From RFSX01 sp964591455 (GTDB lineage Bacteria > Bacteroidota > Bacteroidia > Chitinophagales > Saprospiraceae), in the NCBI GenBank assembly GCA_964591455.1, contig CAZQDZ010000005.1, positions 62,001-126,000 of the forward strand: DNA of 64,000 nt. The letters run 5' to 3'. Both the position numbers and the translations under genes were made by a program. Positions 24,364 through 33,698 of this stretch are shown here, one piece after another (positions within the stretch are counted from its first letter, which is position 1; every line of letters starts with the position of its first letter). The notes below the pieces were generated by a model, which saw nothing but the letters and a program-made list of their open reading frames with translations, was not told the DNA's origin and did no database searches.

Positions 24364-26991
24364 ATGAAAGGATATTCATTACACATCGGCGTAAACAAAG
24401 TAGACAAAAAACACTACGGTAATTTACAAAATCTATCTGCTGCCTGTCAGGATGCTATTGACATGCAAAATATGGCAGTTGACACTTATGGCTATGAGTC
24501 ACTTGGTTTGTTACAAGACAAACAAGCAAGCTCAGACAAGGTGCTTAAGAAAATTAAAGCTGCCGCTAAGAAATGTAAATCAGGAGACATCTTTCTTATT
24601 AGTTATTCAGGTCACGGCAGTCAGATAAGTATTCCTATAAGAGGAAGAAGAAGGCATGAGATAGAAGATCAAACCTGGTGTCTATGGGATAGACAACTTA
24701 TAGATGATGAAATCTATAATGTCTTCAAAACTTTTAAGAAGGGAGTCAGAGTTTTAATTATTTCTGACAGTTGTCATAGTGGTACTATTGCAAAGTCGAT
24801 AGGCGAAATGAATCATTCTGAAAATCCAGACACAATAATTACAGAATTAGGCATGTCCATCAATGATTACCTAAAGGCAAATAGACTAAGGTCAAGAAAA
24901 GTCACAAGGGCAAATGCCTCTAGCATCATCAAGAAAAATCTGAATTTATATACTTCAATTTATAAGAAAACACCTGCTGTAGATGAGTCAGAGGAAATCA
25001 ATCCTTCTGTTTTGCAGATATCTGCTTGTCAAGATAGTCAAGTCACCTTTGACGGAATGATTAATGGTGTCTTTACAAGTTATCTCAAAATAGCTTTGGA
25101 AGGCGGCAAAGAAAAACACTTCAACAAACCAGAAGATATTATTACACAAATAGGAGAAAACTACGACTATCCAACACCTAGCTTTTTATACTATGGAAGC
25201 CAAACGACCTTTTTCACTAAAGGCAATCCATTTCTAATAACCCCTCAAGAAAAACTAAGAATACAAGTTGCAAACAAGAAACCTGTTGCGATAAAAGAAG
25301 TAAAATCATCTAGATTCCATCTTGACAAAAAAATAATAGAAATTACAACTGATGACAACAAGAAACTGTCTTTGGACAAAGTCTTGAAGCATCTGCCGAA
25401 GAATATTAACTCAATATCTGAAATAGAAGACAATCGTTGTTTGATTGAAATAGAAGACGCTAAAGACTATTGGGACAATATTCATTTCATAAATAATAAA
25501 GCAGATATACTTGGAAGCAACATCATTGCTGAACCAGGAATCGACACTGACTACCCGATAAGAGATAAATTTGTGAGCAAGCAAGTGGGTAGTGAAAAGG
25601 ATTTTATGCCTTATTGGCCGCCTTTTCAAAATACCAAAATAGATCGACTGTGGCATTTGGATAATGAGCATTCAGAACTAGCTGCTGCAAGAGAGGAGGT
25701 TAGAGGACTCTTAGATTCAGGAAAAATAAAAGGCACAGTTAGAATAGGACATCTAGATACTGGATGGGACCCTTACCATCCTTTATTAATACACAATGGC
25801 CACATCAGAAAAGACCTAGCAAAGTCATTTGTCAAAGGTGAAGAAAACTCGAATCCCCTAGCAATAGATCTGGATAAAAAAGGCTTACAAAATCAAGGTC
25901 ATGGCACGAGTACTTTAGGTGTTATATCAGGAGGCGTCATTAAACATCACGGCGTAACCTATGGACAAGTTGGCGCTGCCCCGTTTCTAGAGGTTATTCC
26001 TATTCGGGTCAAAGACTTTGTTGTAGTCTGGAATTCTGATGCTGTTACAAAAGGTATTTACTATGCTGTAAAGCAAAGATGTGAAGTTATAACGATGTCT
26101 ATGGGAGGTAAGCCTTCGAGAGCTCTTGCAAAAGCAATCAATTATGCCTACGAAAAAGGGGTGACTATAGTCACAGCTGCGGGTAACAGTTTTACAAAAG
26201 GGCTACCAAAAGTCGGACCGAAAAAACTCGTTTATCCTGCTAAGTTCGACCGTGTCATAGCGGCTTGTGGTGCCTGTTACAATCAATACCCTTACGATAA
26301 AAAGCAGCAAGAAAAACATTCTCGAGTGAGAGGCTTTGACATGGAATTCATGCAAGGTAACTGGGGGCCAAAATCTGCTATGAAAACAGCTGTGGCAGCT
26401 TATACACCGAATATTGCTGTACTCACAAATGATGAAGAAAACTTCAGACAATCCGGTGGTGGCACTTCTTCTGCCACACCTCAAGTAGCTGCCACAGTGG
26501 CCCTATGGTTACTTAAGAATAAAAAAGAACTAAATGACAAAGGTTACTCTAAAAATTGGTTACAAGTAGAGGCTGTAAGACATGCCCTATTCTCTTCTGC
26601 GGAAACAACAATTCCTAATGGTAAAAAATTCTATGGTAATGGTATTATAAAAGCCAAGAAGACACTTAAAGTTAAGGTGCCTGCAATTAGCAAGCTTAAA
26701 AAAACAAAAGAAGCTAAAGCCATACTTAATGGTGCTCTGGCAGTAGTAAATCTATTGTTTAATCGCAGAAGAAACATCGACCAACAGATAGGACCAAAAG
26801 AAACTGCTTCATTGGCCTTTGAATTACAAGAAGTCATAGATATCCTTAATGATGAAAACATCAATGATGCTTTATTATCAGCAAGAACAAAAAGTGCCTA
26901 TAATAAAATGTACAAATCAATCATTGGCAAGCAAAAGCTTGTGAACAATATTGAACATAGTAAAAGATTAAGAGAAACAACAGGCATCTAA
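24364..26991 (+). CDS. caspase-subtilisin fusion protease
   Basis: The 875-residue protein joins two protease folds. The N-terminal caspase/metacaspase domain (1-290) has the catalytic pair H84 (SYSGHGSQ) and C137 (SDSCHSG) and the closing ISACQDSQVT strand. After a linker (300-450), a subtilase domain has the full triad D465 (GHLDTGW), H513 (GHGTSTLG) and S702 (GGGTSSATP), plus the oxyanion Asn in TAAGNS. A C-terminal tail of about 130 residues is helical. No signal peptide is seen. A caspase that activates or releases a fused subtilisin would be a two-step proteolytic switch (inference). Confidence 0.93.
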   Translation: MKGYSLHIGVNKVDKKHYGNLQNLSAACQDAIDMQNMAVDTYGYESLGLLQDKQASSDKVLKKIKAAAKKCKSGDIFLISYSGHGSQISIPIRGRRRHEIEDQTWCLWDRQLIDDEIYNVFKTFKKGVRVLIISDSCHSGTIAKSIGEMNHSENPDTIITELGMSINDYLKANRLRSRKVTRANASSIIKKNLNLYTSIYKKTPAVDESEEINPSVLQISACQDSQVTFDGMINGVFTSYLKIALEGGKEKHFNKPEDIITQIGENYDYPTPSFLYYGSQTTFFTKGNPFLITPQEKLRIQVANKKPVAIKEVKSSRFHLDKKIIEITTDDNKKLSLDKVLKHLPKNINSISEIEDNRCLIEIEDAKDYWDNIHFINNKADILGSNIIAEPGIDTDYPIRDKFVSKQVGSEKDFMPYWPPFQNTKIDRLWHLDNEHSELAAAREEVRGLLDSGKIKGTVRIGHLDTGWDPYHPLLIHNGHIRKDLAKSFVKGEENSNPLAIDLDKKGLQNQGHGTSTLGVISGGVIKHHGVTYGQVGAAPFLEVIPIRVKDFVVVWNSDAVTKGIYYAVKQRCEVITMSMGGKPSRALAKAINYAYEKGVTIVTAAGNSFTKGLPKVGPKKLVYPAKFDRVIAACGACYNQYPYDKKQQEKHSRVRGFDMEFMQGNWGPKSAMKTAVAAYTPNIAVLTNDEENFRQSGGGTSSATPQVAATVALWLLKNKKELNDKGYSKNWLQVEAVRHALFSSAETTIPNGKKFYGNGIIKAKKTLKVKVPAISKLKKTKEAKAILNGALAVVNLLFNRRRNIDQQIGPKETASLAFELQEVIDILNDENINDALLSARTKSAYNKMYKSIIGKQKLVNNIEHSKRLRETTGI

Positions 26992-26992
26992 A

Positions 26993-27358
26993 ATGACAAC
27001 AACGATTGTAATATATGCCAGAGACTACTACTCTAGAAATTCATTTTCTGTAGAGAAGGGAGTCACATACAACTTTGAAGTTTCTCCTAGTGATAAATGG
27101 TTTGATCTAGGCATACCTAGTTCAGCAAATGGCTTTAATAATATTTTTCTAAGAGACAAGAAGAAAAGATTACAAGATGTAATGTGTTTTGCATTATGTG
27201 GCACCTATGGACAAAAAGATGAAGATTGCTTTTATATCGGTTGTAATTTAGAGTGGACAGCACCTAAAGATGGGAAGTTATACTTTTTTGCGAATGATCA
27301 CAGAAAGCGTTTTTTGTATCTGAATAATTTTGGGAAGATAAAATTGGTGATTAGATAA
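26993..27358 (+). CDS. small LecA/PA-IL-like beta-sandwich protein
   Basis: The 121-residue product is almost all beta, without signal peptide. GVTYNFEVSPSDKWFDLGI, FYIGCNLEWTAPKDG and LYFFANDHRKRFLYLNNFGK follow the order of strands and the Ca/sugar site (ND...NN-G) of the galactophilic lectin LecA family. The match is by pattern and modest in strength. It begins one base after the caspase-subtilisin stop. It could be a recognition module supplied as a separate chain. Confidence 0.65.
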   Translation: MTTTIVIYARDYYSRNSFSVEKGVTYNFEVSPSDKWFDLGIPSSANGFNNIFLRDKKKRLQDVMCFALCGTYGQKDEDCFYIGCNLEWTAPKDGKLYFFANDHRKRFLYLNNFGKIKLVIR

Positions 27359-27395
27359 AAAAGAAAGGGTTACTAAGAATAAAAAATAGAGATAA

Positions 27396-30300
27396 ATGAA
27401 AAAACTTTATGGCGTTTTTGTGGCTGTTGATAAATATGATCCAGCTTCCAGAGTAAGTAATCTATCAGGTTGTAAAAATGACATTGCATCTTACAAAGAA
27501 ACATTTAGCAAAAAATATGCTTCTGAATTAGAATTAAATTATAAAAATAATATCATTCAATTAGCAGACGAAACAGCTACCTATGATAATGTTGTAAAGG
27601 CCTTTGATGTTTCTAATTTTAAAGGGATTAGTAAAGATGATGTCTTCCTATTTATATATAGTGGGCATGGCAGCCAAGAAAGACATGCCATTGAATTCGA
27701 CAAAGAATTCACAGAGAAAAAATCCGAAACGATAGTCCTTCATGATAGTAGATGTAAGGGCAATGGAAAAGATCTGTCCGATAAAGAAATAGCAGTTCTC
27801 TTAAATCATATTGGGAAAAAATGTGACAACATCATTGTCATTTTTGATTGTTGTCACTCTGGCTCTGGAACCCGAAATATTAATGATTACCAACTAGGGT
27901 CAGCAAGACAATTAGAAAGAGATGAAAAAAATAAATCTCAAAGAGATTCATATAAAAGCGGACAGCGAAGCTTTGATTCGTATTTAAATGGAGATTTCCC
28001 CAGTGTGGATGGTGTTCCACATGTGCCCTACACTAAACATCTATTTCTTGGTGCTTGTGACAAGAAAGAAAAAGCAATTGAACTACTCAATCCTCAAATG
28101 GGTGCTTTCTCTCATATGCTTACTGAATGTTTATATGAGTATCCTACTGAAGATTATATCACCATCTTTGATATCGTTCGTGGAAAAATGATTAGGAATA
28201 GTCTTACGCAACAACCAAGAATGGAAACACATGAGAAATTCAATGCAAGCCAATCTTTTCTAAGTCATTTTCCGAAGAATCCAAGCGAGAGGAAATATAT
28301 TATTACAAGGGAAGAAGATGATTTATGGGGAATCAATCTTGGGGCGATCCATGGGATACCAACAAATAATTATAAAAATATCAACTTTCAGATTTCCACT
28401 TTTAAAGGCAACGACTTAGGTGTTGCAAATGTTGATAGAGTAGGTGTCAATTATTCCAATTTAAAAATTCAAGGTGTCTCAGAAGAGTTAGAAGAACTGC
28501 AGGCACTGCTTATTTCCCCTATTGGAGAAGGTCAGAAAATTGATTTACAAATTGGAACTGAGGTTAATGAAAAGATAAAAGAGTATTTTTCAAGTGACGA
28601 CATGGCCGCTTTACCTTTTTCTTTAGAATCAAATCCAGGGTTAGCAAAATACAGCCTTAAAATAGATGATAACCAAATTTCTATCATTGATCTTCAGAAT
28701 AAGAAAACACTAGTAGTTTATATTAACACCTACAAGGTTCATGGGCAAGAGTTATTATCGAGAATCAAAGAACACTTAATAGATATAAGTACTTGGGAAC
28801 AAAAGCACAATATTAAAAACCTAAAGTCAGCATTTTCATCTGACGATTTTGACCTTTCATTCATCACAAAAAGAGATGGACAAGTTTACACTAATGAAGA
28901 ATACTTAGAATTTGAATTAGCCAAAGATGATGATAAAATTGAAAAGCTTGAATTTGAGATACAGATCGTCAACAACAAAGACTTTGATGTAAAATGCTCA
29001 CTCCTCTATTTTTCTGACAAGTTTGGAATAAGCCCCATTGTCTCTAACAAAGTAATAGCTGCCAACGCGACTTCAATAGTCTACGCGAAAAATTTAATAC
29101 TATATTCTTATAAGCCTGAGTCTACAGATATATTCAAAATTTTCGTCACGGTAGAAGAAGAGTTTGAGCCTGGATTTTTCATTCAGAGTGGCATTACAGC
29201 AATAAAACAATTCAGACAATACGGTCCTATAGACTTTGGCAAAAGAGATTTCGAAAGAGGAAAAGCCAGAGACTTAGACGAGGGAGAACCAAATCAGGAA
29301 GCTTATGCTAAAGAATGGATGACAAAAGAACTGAAAATAAAACTCAATATCCTGGAGCACAAGCTTCATGACAATGCCCTAAAGTTGTCAGAAAGTATTT
29401 CTATCTCTGCTAAAGGAGGATTCAAGGCTAAACTCCACCCAACCAATACCACCTCTAGCTCAAGATCTTTAGATAATTATTCTATAGTTCCACAATATAT
29501 AGCAGCGAATGAAGGATTTGAATTGATATCTGTCAGTGCCAGAAAAAGATCTTTATATGCTCATAATAGTATCGAGCTGAGAGATTATGATCACGAGGAA
29601 GAACTTGAGAAAAATCCTATAAGCATAACTTTAAACAATATAGAAGGTGCAGATCATGTGGTGGCCTTAACATATGATGGAGAAGATTTTATTCCACTAG
29701 ACCTTAAAGCAGTTAAAGACGGTTCTTGTGAGCTCGAAGTCCATACACTTCCAGAGAACAAATTAAGTTCACGGAGCATCACACAAGCTATAAGACTTTT
29801 CTTTGTAAAAATAAAAGGCAACCACATAAATGAGTCAACCCACATTTTAGAGTTGCATGAAAATGGGGAAGTTATCAATGAACCTAAAAAGGTCAAGGAA
29901 CTTCTGAAAGATAAGTCTGGTCCGCTTTTAGTGGTTCATGGGATTATGGGTAACACAAAAGATATGGTGAATTTTGGGAAGTCTGTAGTAGAGGAATCTG
30001 AAAAATATGATGCGCTTCTTAGTTTTAATTATGAAAATCTAAATACACCTATTCACACAACTGCCAATGAACTAGATACTTTTCTTAAGGACGCAGGAGT
30101 TGGGGATAACAAAAAAATCACGATCCTTGCACATTCTATGGGCGGATTGGTAAGTCGATTTTTGATAGAGATGTTAGGAGGAAAAACCTACGTAGAAAAA
30201 CTTATACAAGCTGGCACTCCTAATCTAGGATCAAGGTTTGCACATGTTGGCAGCAAATATATTTTTCAGTGGCTTCCTGTTATATTTTATACCATTAACG

Positions 30301-30716
30301 TTATTAGAGACCCTAAAAAGGTTACTCAAATATTTGCATTGGCAACCGGCAAATACAAAGCAAACACCACTCTCAATCAAATGACCTATGAGCACGAAGA
30401 TCAATGGCTAAAACTACTTAACAAAGCAGTAGACCCAGCTATACCCTATAAAGTGGCCCAAGGATCACTTCAGGAATATGTGAATGAAGATGCTTATGGC
30501 AGAAAATTTATAAATAAGATTTATAAATTAGGAGGAAAATTGTTTTATCCAGATGAAGATAGCGATTTAGTGGTCTCAGAATCAAGTATCAAAGGGATAC
30601 CTGACGATAGAAATCATCTCACAGAAAAAGTACAAACAAAGTGCATACATATGAATTACTTCACCTTGGATGACCCGAAAAAAAAGATAAGAGCATTGTT
30701 GTTGGATGGAGAATAA
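27396..30716 (+). CDS. caspase-lipase fusion protein
   Basis: A 1106-residue protein. The N-terminal caspase domain (1-300) has H91 (YSGHGSQE) and C153 (DCCHSG). A long beta-rich middle follows; about 490-610 recalls the DUF4384-type domain often attached to caspases (weak). The C-terminal alpha/beta hydrolase (about 840-1106) looks like a PGAP1/class-3 lipase: oxyanion region VVHGIMGNT, nucleophile S914 in AHSMGGL, LIQAGTPNLGS, and an acid in PDEDSDLVVSESS. No export signal. The lipase could attack the membrane once the caspase is triggered (inference). The 3' end overlaps the next gene by 11 bases. Confidence 0.92.
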   Translation: MKKLYGVFVAVDKYDPASRVSNLSGCKNDIASYKETFSKKYASELELNYKNNIIQLADETATYDNVVKAFDVSNFKGISKDDVFLFIYSGHGSQERHAIEFDKEFTEKKSETIVLHDSRCKGNGKDLSDKEIAVLLNHIGKKCDNIIVIFDCCHSGSGTRNINDYQLGSARQLERDEKNKSQRDSYKSGQRSFDSYLNGDFPSVDGVPHVPYTKHLFLGACDKKEKAIELLNPQMGAFSHMLTECLYEYPTEDYITIFDIVRGKMIRNSLTQQPRMETHEKFNASQSFLSHFPKNPSERKYIITREEDDLWGINLGAIHGIPTNNYKNINFQISTFKGNDLGVANVDRVGVNYSNLKIQGVSEELEELQALLISPIGEGQKIDLQIGTEVNEKIKEYFSSDDMAALPFSLESNPGLAKYSLKIDDNQISIIDLQNKKTLVVYINTYKVHGQELLSRIKEHLIDISTWEQKHNIKNLKSAFSSDDFDLSFITKRDGQVYTNEEYLEFELAKDDDKIEKLEFEIQIVNNKDFDVKCSLLYFSDKFGISPIVSNKVIAANATSIVYAKNLILYSYKPESTDIFKIFVTVEEEFEPGFFIQSGITAIKQFRQYGPIDFGKRDFERGKARDLDEGEPNQEAYAKEWMTKELKIKLNILEHKLHDNALKLSESISISAKGGFKAKLHPTNTTSSSRSLDNYSIVPQYIAANEGFELISVSARKRSLYAHNSIELRDYDHEEELEKNPISITLNNIEGADHVVALTYDGEDFIPLDLKAVKDGSCELEVHTLPENKLSSRSITQAIRLFFVKIKGNHINESTHILELHENGEVINEPKKVKELLKDKSGPLLVVHGIMGNTKDMVNFGKSVVEESEKYDALLSFNYENLNTPIHTTANELDTFLKDAGVGDNKKITILAHSMGGLVSRFLIEMLGGKTYVEKLIQAGTPNLGSRFAHVGSKYIFQWLPVIFYTINVIRDPKKVTQIFALATGKYKANTTLNQMTYEHEDQWLKLLNKAVDPAIPYKVAQGSLQEYVNEDAYGRKFINKIYKLGGKLFYPDEDSDLVVSESSIKGIPDDRNHLTEKVQTKCIHMNYFTLDDPKKKIRALLLDGE

Positions 30717-32682
30717 GAATTTACTATTTATATCGGTTGGGCCACCTGACCTAACATATACAGGCAAGGAGTATAATGCGTTTCTAGAAATCTTCAAGCA
30801 GCCCGAAGTAAAATTGGCGGAAGTAGCAACTAAGGCTTATGTGCCGTTTACGCGGTTGAAAGAGATACTGGAGGAGAACAGTCAAGATCATAATGTCAAG
30901 CCATACGAACTGTTGCACTTTACCGGGCATTCTAATGAGGATTATATAGAGTTTGAGGATGGTAAAGTATCGAAAGAGGATTTTGTTGACTTGATTCGCG
31001 GATTCCCCATGCTCAAGGTTATTGTCCTGAATAGTTGCTATTCCGAAAAGATAGGTGCGGCTTTATTAGAGCTAGAGCATATAGAAGTGGTGATTGGGTC
31101 CACTCACATTGTTTATGAGAATGATGGTATCCTTTTTACACAGGCATTTTATGGAAATCTTACAGATGGAAAAGAAGTAGAATTGGCTTTCAATGAAGCA
31201 AAGGCTTCCCTTGTGGGTGAAGATGGGAAAGTAGTGACCGAGGAAGATAGAGGAAAGATTAAGGACTTAGATGGCGTTGACGAGGGCGAAGCATTAGTGA
31301 ACTTTCCCTTTGAAATAAGGCCGAAGCCCTCCCGACAACCTTGGATTTTAATCGATACGCCCAGTGATGATGAGGGATGTCTTAATTTATTGTGCTTTTA
31401 TGGTAAAAGTGAAAAAAACGACCTGTGCTATCAAATTATTAAGAATGTCATCTCGAATGCATCAATTAAGAATCCGATTTATGAAAAAATCGATGTCTTT
31501 AATTTAGAAGACTATAAAAGATTCCCACAAAAGAAGGAAGAATTAAAAAAAGTACATGCCATTCTGTTTTTCTTGTACAGCGGATTCAAGGAAGAATGGT
31601 CCTCACATAAAGATGACTTCACTCGAGTACTAGGTAACGTACGGTTAGGTGTGTTACATATCAATGGTCCATTTAAAAAAAGGGAAGATCTCGAAGGAAT
31701 TCCATTTTCCAAGGCGATCTATATACTAGACGAATCTACTCTGGACCCTCATCCTGTTGCATTTTTGGAAACCTTGCTGAACTTTAAACCCGACAACCTT
31801 CTACAATTGCTTGTTAAGCTTGGTAACGTTTCTCAAGAACAAATTTCAGAAAAACTCATAGATGCTTTTCCTGACTTGAACTATAAAAAACAAAAGAAAG
31901 TATTTGAAGCAAAGGAAAAATATAAGCTCAGCAAATTTAATCTTATTTTTCTGGAAGGAACTGAATGCTGTGGCCATGAGCTATGTCTGAAAATGATTTT
32001 TAGCAAAACCAATGTTCTATATAAGGAAGCAAAAATTGAATATTCACGACTGGCAGATTATTACGTCGAAAAAATTGAAGAAATAGAGGATGAAGAAAAT
32101 TCCAAAAAGGAAATATTGACTGTGGACTCTTTTTGGAAAGAAGTGGATAGGGAGGTGCTTCAAATGGATCTATTCAAGGGGTCGAATGACAAGTCCACTC
32201 TTATACACATCATTAAGGCCACACTAAAAACAAAGCCAATAATATTCCTTTTTAGAGACATTGACTCTGCTGGAAAATATGCCTTATTTCAGGAATTTTG
32301 GAAAGAAGTAACAGATGAACTAGATAAGATTGATATTCCAGAAAATTATTACAGTTTCTTTCTTGTCGGTATGAATAAAAATTGCCAAAATTTTTCTCGA
32401 GTTTCCGAAGAAAGTATACCACCTAAGAATAACGTTAAGTATGGTATAATAACTCTAGGGCCTATAGAAAAGTTGAATGGTACTTCATTTAGAAACTGGT
32501 TCGGTTCAAATCAGATGAAAAGTGCAATAGGAGCCGATAGTAGGTATTCAGCCATAATGGGCGAACACAAAAAACTGATAGAAGATGATCCCTATATGCA
32601 AAATGTCGTTACCAATGTGTCAACAAAGATGGGAAGCAAACACATAATAGATGAGGTCATCACTTTAAAACAGCGTCAATAG
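30706..32682 (+). CDS. CHAT-domain protease with an inactive STAND-like region
   Basis: The 658-residue protein opens with a CHAT domain, a caspase/separase relative, holding H75 (LLHFTGHSNE) and C111 (LNSCYSEK), with the following strand EVVIGSTHIVYENDGI. The rest (about 220-658) is mixed alpha/beta. LIFLEGTECCGHELCLK (about 413-429) lines up with a P-loop but lacks the GK[ST] end, and KPIIFLFRDIDSAGKYALFQEF resembles the second strand of a STAND ATPase. This fits the inactive STAND (iSTAND) modules of bacterial conflict systems; I hold that part with moderate confidence. It overlaps the gene upstream by 11 bases and precedes MoxR by 5. Confidence 0.85.
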   Translation: MENKNLLFISVGPPDLTYTGKEYNAFLEIFKQPEVKLAEVATKAYVPFTRLKEILEENSQDHNVKPYELLHFTGHSNEDYIEFEDGKVSKEDFVDLIRGFPMLKVIVLNSCYSEKIGAALLELEHIEVVIGSTHIVYENDGILFTQAFYGNLTDGKEVELAFNEAKASLVGEDGKVVTEEDRGKIKDLDGVDEGEALVNFPFEIRPKPSRQPWILIDTPSDDEGCLNLLCFYGKSEKNDLCYQIIKNVISNASIKNPIYEKIDVFNLEDYKRFPQKKEELKKVHAILFFLYSGFKEEWSSHKDDFTRVLGNVRLGVLHINGPFKKREDLEGIPFSKAIYILDESTLDPHPVAFLETLLNFKPDNLLQLLVKLGNVSQEQISEKLIDAFPDLNYKKQKKVFEAKEKYKLSKFNLIFLEGTECCGHELCLKMIFSKTNVLYKEAKIEYSRLADYYVEKIEEIEDEENSKKEILTVDSFWKEVDREVLQMDLFKGSNDKSTLIHIIKATLKTKPIIFLFRDIDSAGKYALFQEFWKEVTDELDKIDIPENYYSFFLVGMNKNCQNFSRVSEESIPPKNNVKYGIITLGPIEKLNGTSFRNWFGSNQMKSAIGADSRYSAIMGEHKKLIEDDPYMQNVVTNVSTKMGSKHIIDEVITLKQRQ

Positions 32683-32687
32683 GAATT

Positions 32688-33698
32688 ATGAAAGAATACA
32701 CAGGAGACAAACTAAGAGAAGTATCTCCCTCGATACCACTGAAAACAGATAAAAATGATTATCTGGAAATAAAAGTAGCTAAAGCATTACCTAATGAACA
32801 TATAGCGCCGTACTTCCCTGCTGATCCACTAGTAGATGCGGTACGGTATGCAAGACTTTTAAAAAGACCCCTACTGCTAAGAGGTGAGCCTGGAAGTGGA
32901 AAGACTAAGCTGGCACAAGCACTGGCTTATGAATTGCATGATAAAGATTATCGCGATTTTTATTTCGAGTGGAATATTAAGTCCACAACTAAAGCGGTAG
33001 ACGGCATTTATACCTTTGATCATCTGGCGCGATTGCGGGATGCTAATATGAATGTAGAGAAACCCATAGATAAGTACAGGAATTTTGGCCCTCTCGGAAA
33101 AGCTTTTATAAAATCTACAAAAGGAAACTCTCCTTCCGTTTTGTTGATCGATGAGATTGATAAGGCTGATATAGATTTTCCAAATGATCTTCTACTTGAG
33201 TTGGACCAAAAAAGATTCTATATCGAAGAAACAAAAGAAGAAATCATTGCACAACAAGCACCGATTATTATCATCACAAGTAACGATGAGAAAGAATTAC
33301 CCAATGCCTTTCTCAGAAGATGCCTATTTCACTATATAGACTTTCCGGATCCTACAACACTTTTAAAAATTGTACAGGGCAGGGCATCTACGATTATTGA
33401 AGAAATCAACACAGTGTTACCAGATGGTGCAACCATGTTCAGTCAGGAATTACTGCCCAAGGCCTTCCTGAAAGATATGGTCGATTACTTTCATCAAAAG
33501 CATCAGGAGATGGAGAATAAAAGCGCTTCCAAGGTGCCATCTACAAGTGAACTGATAGACTGGATGAAGATAGTTTATTATAGAATAGCAATGGGCAAGA
33601 TCGATCTTGAGAAGGAGAAGTTTGAAGACTGGGCGACACCTGAAGTGTTTTATAAGACATTAGAGGATTACAATAAATTCAAGGGTGGAAAGCGATAA
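32688..33698 (+). CDS. MoxR-type AAA+ ATPase
   Basis: The 336-residue ATPase has Walker A GEPGSGKT (K72), Walker B VLLIDEIDKAD (D155, E156), sensor 1 in IIIITSNDEKELPNAF and the arginine-finger region FLRRCLFHYIDFP. MoxR proteins act as remodelling chaperones paired with vWA-domain proteins. Here the next gene, overlapping by 14 bases, encodes such a partner. It is the only clear NTP-driven motor in the island and probably its switch. Confidence 0.94.
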   Translation: MKEYTGDKLREVSPSIPLKTDKNDYLEIKVAKALPNEHIAPYFPADPLVDAVRYARLLKRPLLLRGEPGSGKTKLAQALAYELHDKDYRDFYFEWNIKSTTKAVDGIYTFDHLARLRDANMNVEKPIDKYRNFGPLGKAFIKSTKGNSPSVLLIDEIDKADIDFPNDLLLELDQKRFYIEETKEEIIAQQAPIIIITSNDEKELPNAFLRRCLFHYIDFPDPTTLLKIVQGRASTIIEEINTVLPDGATMFSQELLPKAFLKDMVDYFHQKHQEMENKSASKVPSTSELIDWMKIVYYRIAMGKIDLEKEKFEDWATPEVFYKTLEDYNKFKGGKR

